Positions 42,913 to 52,293 of a DNA stretch of 64,000 bases are shown in pieces. Location: contig CAVXEB010000002.1 in assembly GCA_963760735.1 (NCBI GenBank), forward strand, positions 372,001 through 436,000, in the 5' to 3' direction. Position 1 is the first letter of the stretch. Each line of letters starts with the position of its first letter. This DNA comes from CF-46 sp963760735. Lineage in GTDB: Bacteria > Chloroflexota > Limnocylindria > Limnocylindrales > CSP1-4. Both the position numbers and the translations under genes were made by a program. The notes beneath the pieces were generated by a model. The model was not told the DNA's origin. It saw only the letters and a list, made by a program, of their open reading frames with translations, and did not search any database.

Positions 42913-43611
42913 TCAGGACGCCGCGCGCCGATCGCGGGCGCGCACCGACTCGTACGGTTGCGCCGGCGCGGCGAGGATGGGCTCCGGCGCCTCCGCGGAC
43001 CGGGCGGCGAGGAGCGTCTCGATCAGGGCGAGGATCCGGCGCTCGTGGTCGGACCTGCGATATGCCGCGCCCTCCTCGGCGGCCTGGATCAGCATCCCGT
43101 CGAGCAGCGCCGAGAACGCCTCGGCAATCGAGGGCACATCCAGCCACGCGGGCAGCTCGCCGCGCATCACGCCTTCCTGGAGGAGGACCACGGTCGCGGT
43201 CACGGCCTCCCGGCGGCGGCGGACGAGCATCTCGCGGATCGCCGGGTCCGTCTCGACCTCCGCCCAGGCCTGGAGCAGCAGGAAGCCGGAGCCTGCGCCG
43301 GACTGCTCCACGGCGACGTTGTCGAACCAGTAGCCGACGGCCGCGGCGAGCCGGTCGCGGTAGCCCGTGACGGCGGCGAGGCGAATCTGGAGCTGGGCGA
43401 GCTCCTGGTCCGTGATGAGGTCGCAGCCGGCGAGAATCAGATCCGACTTGCTCCTGAAGTACGTGTAGATCGCCCCGACCGACAGGCCGGACGCCCGGAC
43501 GATGTCCTGCATCGTCGCCCGGTGGAAGCCACGCTCGGCGAACACCTGCAGCGCGGCCCGGACGATCCGGTCACGGACGGCCTGCTCGTGTTCCTGGCTG
43601 ACGCGGGGCAT
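42913..43611 (-). CDS. TetR family transcriptional repressor
   Basis: A 232-residue TetR protein. The HTH is clear at about 14-60: RIVRAALQVFAERGFHRATM, QDIVRASGLSVGAIYTYFRS. The ligand-binding half (about 70-215) contains LLLQAWAEVETDPAIREMLV and AFSALLDGMLIQAAEEG, typical of AcrR-like regulators of efflux pumps. ATG 43611 follows AGGAGGG. It is divergent from the MMPL transporter gene, with two palindromes in the shared control region, so it most likely represses that transporter and itself, released by a hydrophobic ligand. The specific ligand cannot be read from sequence. Confidence 0.93.
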   Translation of the reverse strand: MPRVSQEHEQAVRDRIVRAALQVFAERGFHRATMQDIVRASGLSVGAIYTYFRSKSDLILAGCDLITDQELAQLQIRLAAVTGYRDRLAAAVGYWFDNVAVEQSGAGSGFLLLQAWAEVETDPAIREMLVRRRREAVTATVVLLQEGVMRGELPAWLDVPSIAEAFSALLDGMLIQAAEEGAAYRRSDHERRILALIETLLAARSAEAPEPILAAPAQPYESVRARDRRAAS

Positions 43612-43641
43612 CGACCCTCCTGGAGAACGGTTGCTCCCCCA

Positions 43642-43702
43642 AGTCTATGCCCGTGCTCAGACTTCGCAAGTCTTGACAAAACGAATGCTCATTCTCTATC
43701 GT
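43642..43702. promoter_or_regulatory. Divergent tetR/mmpL promoters with two palindromic operators
   Basis: Rightward: TTGACA (43673-43678), 18 bases, TATCGT (43697-43702) for the MMPL gene. Leftward: TTGCGA (43664-43669), 16 bases, TAGACT (43642-43647) for tetR. Palindrome 1, GACTT-CGC-AAGTC (43660-43672), covers the tetR -35 and abuts the mmpL -35. Palindrome 2, GAATG-CT-CATTC (43683-43694), lies in the mmpL spacer. Both suit binding by the TetR protein. Confidence 0.6.
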
Positions 43703-43777
43703 GGCCAGCACTGCAACGACGATCCATCACCGGCCGCCACCGGCCGTTCCCGACCGCCACCGAAAGGGCTGCCCGAC

Positions 43778-46157
43778 ATGGTCTTCTCGCGCTGGGGTGC
43801 CTTCGTCTATCGCTTCCGCAAGCCGGTCGCCCTCATCGCCGTCGCGCTTGCCGTCGGCTCGCTCGCCCTCGCCTCGCAGGCATCCGGGGCCCTGTCGTCC
43901 GGCGGCTGGTTCGACCCCACGTCCGAAATCGGCGACGGTCAGCCAGCGGCTCGCCGATGACTACGGCAGCGGCAAGGGCGCGATCATCGCGGTCTACCGC
44001 GGCCAGACAGGTGCCGACGCCCGGTCCGACGGTTACGAGCGGGACGTCGCTGCGTCACTTCACCGGCTGGCGGCCGACCGCCGCGTCTCGAGCGTGATCG
44101 GCTGGACCCAGACCCATGACGATCGTTTCGTCAGCAACGACGGCGCCTCCACCTACGTGGTGGTCAACCTCGCGATCACCGACGAGGAAGCGGTCGACGT
44201 GATGCCCGAGCTCCGGGCGTTGATCGATCCGCAGGCCGGGCAGACGATCCAGCTCACGGGGATCGCGCCGGTCACCGTGGACCAGGCCCACCAGTCCGAG
44301 AAGGAGCTGGTCCAGGCCGAGACGGTGTCGTTGCCGTTCGCGGCGCTGATCCTGATCCTCGTCTTCAGCTCAATCGTGGCGGCCGGCATGCCCCTCATCG
44401 TCGCCGCGCTGGCGATCCCGACCGCGCTCGCCGGCATCTTCCTGGTCGCGCAGGTCACGGAGCTCTCGATCTACGTCCAGAACGTGGCGACGATGCTCGG
44501 CCTGGCGCTCGCGATCGACTACTCCTTGTTCATGGTCAGCCGTTTCCGCGAGGAGCTCCGACGGGGTCGGGATGTCGCGACCGCCGTCCAGGTGACCGTC
44601 GCGACCAGCGGCAAGGCCGTGACCTTCTCCGGGCTTGCCGTCGCGATCGGGCTGTCCGGGCTGCTGCTGTTCGAGCCGGCCGCGCTGCGGTCCTTCGGCA
44701 TCGGCGGCTCGCTGGTCGTCGCCTTCTCGGTGCTCTATGCGTTGACGTTCCTCCCGGCCGTGCTGGGAATCATGGGGCACCGGGTGAACTCGCTCGGCGT
44801 GGCCGCGCTTCGCGACCGCGTCCGCCGCCTGTTCGGGCGGCCCGTCGGGGCCGCTGCGGCCGCCGCCCGCGAAACGCGCTGGGAGCGGATCGCCCACTGG
44901 GTGATGGCTCGCCCGGTCATGGTCCTCGTCCCCACGCTCGTCTTCCTGCTGATCCTCGGGACGCCGTTCCTCCGCCTCTCGCAGGGCATCCCGGACGCCT
45001 CCGTCCTGCCTGCCGGGATCGAGAGCCGCGAGGCATCGGTCGCCCTCGCTCGCGACTTCCGGCCGGGCGAGACGTCCCCGATCGTCATCCTCGCGACGGT
45101 CAACGGATCGCCGACCGATGCCGCCAACGTGCAACGCGTCCTCGACTACGCCGCTGCCGTGGACGGGATCGAGGGGATCGATCGGGTGGAGGGACCGTTC
45201 GCGGGCCTCAAGGACCCGGCGACCGGTGCCGCGCTGGATGCCGCGGGCATCGCGGCCCTGTTCGCCACGCCGCGGGACCAGCTGCCAGCCCAGCTCGCCG
45301 CCGGCCTCGACCAGCTCGAGAAGACGTACCTCCGCGGCTCCACCGTCCGCCTCGACGCGATCAGCCCGCTCGCACCGGTCAGCCCCGCGGGGACCGCGGT
45401 GATCCCGGCGATCCGCGCGGTCGCCGTGGACGGCGTCTCTGCCCAGGTCGGCGGTCTTGCCGCCCAGGGACGGGACTTCATGACGAGCCAGTCGGAGACG
45501 ATCCCGTACGCGATCGCCCTCACCCTCGGCGCCAGCGCGGTGATCCTGTTCCTGCTGTTCGGCTCCGTCGTGATCCCGATCAAGGCGGTCGTGATGACGC
45601 TGCTGTCGATCACCGCGTCGTTCGGCGCGCTCGTCTTCATCTTCCAGGACGGGAACTTCGCGAACGTCCTCGGCTTCCAGTCGCCCGGGTTCACGATCGC
45701 GGGCAACCCGATCATCATGTTCAGCGTTCTCTTCGGCCTGTCGATGGACTACGAGGTCCTGCTGCTCTCGCGGATCCAGGAGGCCTATCGCCGGACCGGC
45801 GACAACACGGAGTCGGTCGCCGAGGGCCTCGCGAAGACGGCCGGCGTCATCACGGGCGCGGCGCTGATCATGGTCACCGTCTTCTCGGCCTTCGCCCTCG
45901 CCGAGTCGATCACGATCAAGAGCATCGGGGTCGGCATGGCCATCGCGGTCCTCATCGACGCGACGATCGTCCGGGTGCTCCTCGTCCCGGCCACGATGCG
46001 GCTGATGGGCAAGTGGAACTGGTGGGCGCCGGGGCCCCTCGGCCGGTTCGCCGACAAGCTCGGATTCAGCCACAACGAGGACGAGGTGCCGTTGCCGGCC
46101 GGCGCGGCCCCGCCGACGGGATCGGCGGGACTCCCCGCGACGCCGTCGGTCCCGTAG
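43778..46157 (+). CDS. MMPL family RND transporter (one apparent +1 frameshift)
   Basis: About 792 residues once a single surplus G near 43936 is removed: the start reads MVFSRWGAFVYRFRKPVALI and ends EIGD in one frame, and SQRLADDYGSGKGAIIAVYR continues in the next. The protein has the duplicated MMPL layout: helix, periplasmic loop, then five helices with LALAIDYSLFMVSRFREELR (first half) and FGLSMDYEVLLLSRIQEAYR (second half), the Asp-Tyr proton-relay pairs of MmpL proteins. It likely exports a lipid or hydrophobic compound using the proton gradient. ATG 43778 follows GAAAGGG. It is under the divergent TetR regulator. The stop TAG is part of the -10 box of the next gene. Confidence 0.9.
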
Positions 46158-46160
46158 ACT
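46155..46160 (+). promoter_or_regulatory. Leaderless -10 box overlapping the MMPL stop codon
   Basis: TAGACT (46155-46160), whose first three bases are the MMPL stop, is followed after 7 bases by the GTG at 46168. Confidence 0.45.
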
Positions 46161-46167
46161 CGGCTGC

Positions 46168-46709
46168 GTGACCCGCATCCCGTCCCCCCGGACGATCAGC
46201 CGTCCAGCGTCACCTACTGGGAGTGGCGCTGGGGCCCGGACGAGCAGCGCCGGCCCGGCCTGCCCTGGATCGGAATCTTCCTCGTCGTCTTCGGCGGCCT
46301 GCTCCTCCTGGAGCAGGCTCTGCCGCAGTACCGCGGCCTGGGCAACATCGTCATCCTCGCGGCGGGCATCGCCTCACTGGTCGCGTGGGCGATCCGGCGG
46401 GACACGATCTCGCTCTACGCCGGCGCGTTCCTGACGGCGCTGGCCGCGCCCGGGACCTACGAGGCGGCGACCGGCACCGACCTCGGGCCGGGCTGGGGCA
46501 CGCTCTGCTTCGGTCTCGCCTTCCTGTTCATCGCCGTGGTCCGTGCGGTGCGCGGCGGCGGCTGGGGCTGGCAGCTGATGTGGGGCTCGATCCTTGGCGT
46601 GCTCGGTGCGGTGGAGATCCTCCAGCCCGACATCTCGGGGATCGCCTTCCCGCTGATCCTCGTCGCGATCGGCATCCTGCTGCTCGTCGGGAGCCGCAAC
46701 CGGGCCTGA
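46168..46709 (+). CDS. Membrane protein of unknown function (apparent frameshift in a C6 run)
   Basis: About 180 residues with four to five hydrophobic helices: LPWIGIFLVVFGGLLLLEQ, IVILAAGIASLVAWAI, LYAGAFLTALAAPG, LCFGLAFLFIAVVRAV and IAFPLILVAIGILLLVGS. The clear coding frame has no start codon after the MMPL stop except an unlikely CTG. A GTG at 46168, in another frame, is 7 bases from a -10 box and reads VTRIPS before a run of six C (46184-46189); one more C there would join it to PDDQPSSVTYWEWRWGPDEQ. I therefore annotate one gene with a one-base deletion in the homopolymer. Family unknown, possibly a LiaI/LiaF-like membrane protein. Confidence 0.62.
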
Positions 46710-46938
46710 TCGCCAGGCTTTCGTCGGCGTCCCTCCCCCCGTTGAACGCGTCGCGATCACTCTGTCCGTTCTGCGTGTCCGCGACGAACGATCCGAACGC
46801 CGGGCGAGCGGCGCGTTCGGCGGGGGCGCGTCGATCCGACGAGCTGCACCCCTGGCGAGCACGATCTCGGGCGCCGCGGGCGCGAATGGACGCAGTGAAC
46901 GCCAGGCGATCAAGCCCGCTGCGGGAACTCCCCGCGAC

Positions 46939-48278
46939 TCAGCCGCGAGTCGCCGCGCCCGTCGCGGCCTCCACGGCGCCGCCGACCACGTCCGCGATCC
47001 GCTCCAGCTCGGCGTTGGTGACGACGAACGGCGGACCCAGCAGGATCGTGTCGCCGTCGACACCGTTGGCATTGCCGGTCCCCGAGTAGACGAGGACCCC
47101 GGCGTCGCGCGCGGCCCGGACGACGCGCTCGGTCAGGCGCTCCGTCCGGGCGAACGGCCGCCGCGAGTCGCGGTCCGCGACGAGCTCGATGCCCACCATC
47201 AGCCCACGCCCACGGATCTCGCCGAGGTTCGGGTGCGGCGCAAGCCGCTCGTGGACCAGGTCGGCGAGCCGCTCCCCCTTGACCCGGCTCGCCTCGACGA
47301 GCGCCTCCTCGTCGAGGATCCGGAGGACCTCGCGGGCGACGGCGGCGCCGCCGGGAGCGTGGGAGTACGTGAAGCCGTGGACGAACGGGCCGGCCGATGT
47401 GACCGCATCGTGGATCTCGCCCGACGCGGCGACGAACCCGAACGGCCAGTAGCCGGACGTCGCGCCCTTCGCCGCGACGAGGATGTCGGCGGTCACGCCC
47501 CAGTGATCCGAGCCCGAACCACTCGCCCGTCCGGCCGAACCCGGTCATCACCTCGTCCGCGACGAGGAGCACGCCGTGCCGTCGGCAGACCTCCGCGATC
47601 CGCGGCCAGTAGTCGTCGGGCGGGACGGCGGCCGCGAGCGTCGCCCCGACGATCGGCTCGGCGACGAACGCAGCGACGGTGCCCGGTCCGGCGTCGACGA
47701 TCGTCCGCTCCAGCTCGGCGGCCAGCTCCGCGCCCGACCCGAGCGCGTGCGCATCGGGCTCGCCGGCCCGGTACGGATAGGGCGTCGAGACGTGGCGGAA
47801 CCGGCCGAGCCAGCCCTCGTACGGCCGGCGGAGTGGCGCTCGCCCGGACAGGTCGAGCGCCCCGAGCGTGTTGCCGTGATAGCTCCCCCACCGGGAGATC
47901 ACGATCCAGCGGTCCGTCTCGCCACGGGCGAGGTGGTAGGCGCGGCTGAGCTTCAGCGCGGTCTCGATCGCCTCGGAGCCGCCGCTGACCGGGTAGATGG
48001 CCGGATCGTGGACCGGCAGCCGCGGCCCGATCTCCGCCGCGTAGGCCTCGAGCGGCTCGCGTCGTGAAGGTCGAGCCGTGGGCGTAGGCCAGCCGGCCGA
48101 GCTGCTCCCCGAGGACCCGGGCGATCGACGCGCGGCCGTGGCCGACGTTGACGACGATCGCGCCGCCCGCGGCGTCGAGGTACTCGCGTCCGGCGGCGTC
48201 GCGGATCGTGCTGCCGTGTGCCTCGACGGCGATCGGCAGATCCGGGTCGAGCGAGCGGCGGAAGACGCGTCCGGTCAT
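46939..48278 (-). CDS. Class III (omega) aminotransferase (two apparent +1 frameshifts)
   Basis: About 446 residues of PLP-dependent aminotransferase. Segments: MTGRVFRRSLDPDLPIAVEA and REYLDAAGGAIVVNVGHG at the start, PVSGGSEAIETALKLSRAYH, ISRWGSYHGNTLGALDLSG, FVAEPIVGATLAAAVPPDDY, GVLLVADEVMTGFGRTGEWF with the PLP-binding Asp, and VAAKGATSGYWPFGFVAASG with the Schiff-base Lys codon at 47467-47469. Surplus bases at about 48060 and 47508 break the frame but the protein resumes exactly. Substrate uncertain (beta-alanine-pyruvate or diamine type). ATG 48278 lies 8 bases from TACACT, suggesting a leaderless mRNA. Confidence 0.88.
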
Positions 48279-48286
48279 CGGCACGG

Positions 48287-48292
48287 AGTGTA
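48287..48292 (-). promoter_or_regulatory. Leaderless -10 box for aminotransferase
   Basis: On the minus strand TACACT is followed after 8 bases by the ATG at 48278. Confidence 0.45.
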
Positions 48293-48351
48293 CGGGCGCG
48301 CACCGCCCCGTCATCGACATGGTCGCGGACAACTGCGACGATGGTCGGGCG

Positions 48352-51300
48352 ATGACGTCACTCGTCCAGCCCGCCGCCGACGTCGACCGGGACGAGCCCG
48401 AGGCGTACATCGCGCGGGACCGGCGCTGGGCGCTCTCGACGCACCGGGAGATGCCGGATCGCGTGGCGGGAGCCGCTGTCTTCGCCGACATCTCCGGATT
48501 CACGCCGCTCACCGAGGCGCTCGCCAACGAGCTCGGCTCGGAGCGGGGGGCCGAAGAGCTCACCGCCAACCTCGGTCGGGTCTTCCATGCCGTCATCGAG
48601 GAGCTCGATCGTCGCGGCGGCGACGTCATCTACTTCTCGGGCGACGCGATCACGTGCTGGCTCGATGGCGACGACGGGATGCGCGCCACCGTCGACGCGG
48701 CCTCGCGATGCAGGAGGCGATGGCGCGGGTCGGCCGGATCACGACACCGGGCGGCACCGAGGTCCAGCTGGCGCTCAAGGTCGCGGTCGCCGTCGGGCGG
48801 GCTCGCCGGTTCGTCGTCGGCGACCCGCAGATCCAGCTGATCGACGTCCTCGCGGGCGCGCTGATCGACGATCTCGCCGACGCCGAGCATCACGCCGAGA
48901 AGGGCGACGTCGTGCTCGACGAGTCGGCGCTCACGTCGCTCGGCGACCGCGTCCGGATCCGGCGAGCGGCGCCGGGACGAGGATCGGAACCGGACGTTCG
49001 GTGTCGTCGACGCGCTCTTGCGTCGGCCGTCGCCGACGACCGAGGTGACCGAGCCGCCGCCGCTCGACGAGGCGCTCGTGACGCCATGGATCCTGCCCGA
49101 GGTCTACGAGCGGATGCGGGCGTCCCGGGGCGAGCTCCTGTCGGAGCTCCGGCCGGCGTTCCCGGTGTTCCTGCGCTTCGGCGGCATCGACTACGACGAC
49201 GATCCGGAGGCGATCGAGAAGCTCGACGCTCTTCGTCCGCCGGGCCCAGGCGATCATGGCCGGCTACGGCGGCAACGTCCTCCAGCTGACCCTCGGCGAC
49301 AAGGGCGCGTACCTCTACGGGGTCTTCGGGTCGCCGGTCGCGCACGAGGACGACGCGGCGCGGGCGGCCTCGGCGGCGCTCGAGCTGCGCGACCTCGACC
49401 GGACGACGGACGCGCGCGACATCCAGGTCGGGGTCGCCCACGGCCGGCTGCGCAGCGGGACCTACGGGCACGCGATGCGCCGGACATTCGTGTGCCTCGG
49501 CGACGCGGTCAACCTCGCCGCCCGGCTGATGTCGGCAGCACCGGCCGGGACGATCTATGTCGAGGACGTCGTCCGACCAGGACGCCGGCGATGCGTTCAT
49601 CTGGGACCGCGCTGCCGGAGCTGACGGTCAAGGGCAAGGCCGCCCCGATCGTCGCCCACACCCTGACCGGGTCGCTGGAGCGGGCCTCGCGGCGCAAGAC
49701 GCGCTACCAGCTCGATCTCGTCGGGCGGCGGGACGAGCTGGCGCGACTCGACGATGCGCTCGAGCGGACGATCGCCGGCGACGGACGGATCGTCGGGATC
49801 TCCGCCGACGCCGGCATGGGCAAGTCGCGGCTGATCGCCGAGTTCGTCCGGATCGCCCGCCGGCGCGGCCTGTTCGTGGCGTTCGGCGAGTGCCAGTCGT
49901 TCGGGACGAACACGAGCTACTTCGTCTGGCGCGAGATCTGGCGGCGGCTCCTCCGTCTCGAGGACGACGATCCCGACGACCGCCAGGCGGAGCGGGTCCG
50001 GGGACGCTCTCGGCGATCGATCCCGACCTGGTCGAGCGGGCACCGCTCGCCGCGAGTCGTCGTCGGCGTCGAGATCACCGACACGCCGCTGACCGCCGCG
50101 ATGGAGGCGAAGCTCCGGAAGGCGTCGCTCGAGGACCTCCTCGGTGTGGTCCTCCGGGCACGATCGGGCGACGAGCCGATCGTCCTCGTGCTCGAGGATT
50201 GTCACTGGATCGACCCGCTGTCGCGCGACCTGCTCGAGGTGCTCGGCCGGGTCACCGCCGACCTGCCGGTCCTCATCGTCCTCGCCTACCGACCGTCGAC
50301 CGAGCCCGGCGGCGGGCTCGGCGTCGAGCGGATCCCGGACTTCAACGAGATCGTCCTCGACCAGCTCCGCGGCGACGACGCCCTCGGCCTGATCCGCCTC
50401 AAGCTCGAGCAGGTCGCACCCGGTTCGGGTACAGGCGGCATCCCGGACGAGTTCGTCGACCTGCTGCTCGATCGGTCGGGCGGCAATCCGTTCTACATCG
50501 AGGAGCTGATGAGCTGGATCGTCGCCCACGGCGTCGACCCGACCGACTCCCGGGCAGCTCCGCGAGCCTGGAGCTGCCGGAGAGCCTCCACAGCCTCGTG
50601 CTCTCGCGGATCGACTCGATGTCCGACGGGCCGCGCCGGACGCTCAAGGTGGCGAGCGTCGTCGGCCGCGTCTTCGAGGCGCCGATCCTGCCGGGTGCGT
50701 ACCCCGAGCTCGGCGACCCTCGACGAGGTCCTCGACCACCTCGGCGAGCTCCGGACGGCGGATCTCGTCAGCCTCGATCGCGACGTGGATCATGCCTACC
50801 TGTTCAAGCACGTCGCGACCCAGGAGGTCGCCTACGAGAGCCTCCCGTTCGCCCTGCGGGCTCGCCTGCACGGGCGGATCGGCACCTGGCTGGAGACGTC
50901 CGATCCGGATGGCGTCGACCGCCGTCTCGATCTCCTCGCGCATCACTTCTGGCTCGGCGACGACGACGAGCGGAAGCGGCTGTACCTCGCGCGCGCGGCC
51001 GACGCCGCCCGGACGGCATATGCGAACGCCTCGGCCATCGAATACCTGGAGCGGCTCGTCACGCTCCTCGACGGCAGCGCGAAGGCCGAGGCGCAGCTCA
51101 AGCTGGCGAAGGTCCTGCAGGTCGTCGGGAGCCTGGCTCGTGCCGAGGCGGTCGCCGACGAAGCCAGGACGGGCGCGGCCGAGGCCGGGGACACGCTGGA
51201 GGTTGCGTGGGCGGAGGCGTCCCTGGCCGAGACGGCGAAGCGGCAGAGCCGTTACGACGAAGCCACTCGCTGGCTGGACTCGGCCCTCGGGACCTTCCGG

Positions 51301-52089
51301 GACGAAGGGGCGAACGACGGGGTCGGCGACATGCTCCACCTCGCCGGGGTGATCGCCCAGCTCCAGGGTGACTACGCGACGGCCAGGATCCGGTACCAGG
51401 ACAGCCGGGATGTCCGCGAGAAGATCGGCGATGTCGCCGGCGTCGCGACGACCGACGGGAACCTCGCGATCCTCGCCGAGTTCGACGGCGACTATCCCGC
51501 CGCGCTCGAGATCAACGATCGCGCGCTCGAGCTCCGGCGCCGAATCGGCGACCGACGCGGCATCGGGATCGGCGAGCTGAACGCCGGCTACTACCGGATC
51601 CTCAACGGCGATCTGCCCGGAGCGCGCCGGCACCTCGAGGACGCGATGCGCATCTCCCGAGAGCTCGGGGACCGGGCGATGGTCGCCCACGCGACGTTCA
51701 CACTCGGCAACGCGGCTCGCGATCTCGGCGACCATCGTTCCGCAGCCGCGCGATACGCGGACGCGCTCCAGCTCCAGCGCGAGCTCGACGACCGCTTCTC
51801 GATCTCGTTCATCATCGAGGACGTCGCGGTGCTGCTCGCGAAGGTCGGAGAGCTGGAGCGCGGGTTCGAGCTCCTCGGCGGCGCCGACGCCGTCCGTCGC
51901 CAGATCAACTCCCCGCGCCCGCCGACCATCGACGTCGAGCTCGCGCCGACCTTCTCGCCGGCACGCGAGGCGATCGGTGACGACGCCGCCGATGCGGCAC
52001 TGGATCGCGGTCGCAGGCGGTCATTCGAGGCGGCAGTCGACGCGGCATTCGAGGCGGCGTCGGCGGTCGCGACGGCGGATCCCGGCTGA
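48352..52089 (+). CDS. Class III cyclase-ATPase-TPR signalling protein (frameshifted sequence)
   Basis: About 1240 residues, broken by roughly nine single-base shifts between 48.7 and 50.7 kb (clean +1 at about 48963, 49230, 49574, 49611, 50718). Domains: cyclase homology domain 1 with AAVFADISGFTPLTEALANE (metal Asp) and GGDVIYFSGDAITCWLDGDD; cyclase domain 2 with VLQLTLGDKGAYLYGVFGSP (degenerate) and RRTFVCLGDAVNLAARLMSA; an AAA/NACHT-like ATPase with Walker A SADAGMGKSRLIAEF and Walker B IVLVLEDCHWIDPL; then TPR repeats to the end (YDEATRWLDSALGTFRDEGA, LGDHRSAAARYADALQLQRE). The family links nucleotide cyclase and STAND-type signalling in the cytoplasm. Paralog of the gene at 61067. Confidence 0.85.
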
Positions 52090-52143
52090 CGGTCAGCCCT
52101 CGAGCGGTGGCGCGTCCACGCACCGGTTTGCTCTCGGACTGAA

Positions 52144-52200
52144 CCGGGTCGACACCCGGGATGGGACCTCGGGGCTATCGCGGGACCCCCCGAAGGTCCC
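52144..52200 (+). terminator. Two hairpins between the cyclase gene and the giant protease gene
   Basis: CCGGGT-CGAC-ACCCGG (52144-52159) and GGGACC-CCCCGAA-GGTCCC (52182-52200) are perfect 6-bp stems. They may end transcription of the cyclase gene; CATACT right after (52200-52205) is a possible -10 for the next gene. No T-run is present. Confidence 0.35.
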
Positions 52201-52293
52201 ATACTGCGAGGCTCAACTGGCGCGTGCCAGCGACGTCGTGCCCGTCGCCGTGGATTCCGGGGGTTTCGGGATCCAAGCCTGGAGGTTGATCCC

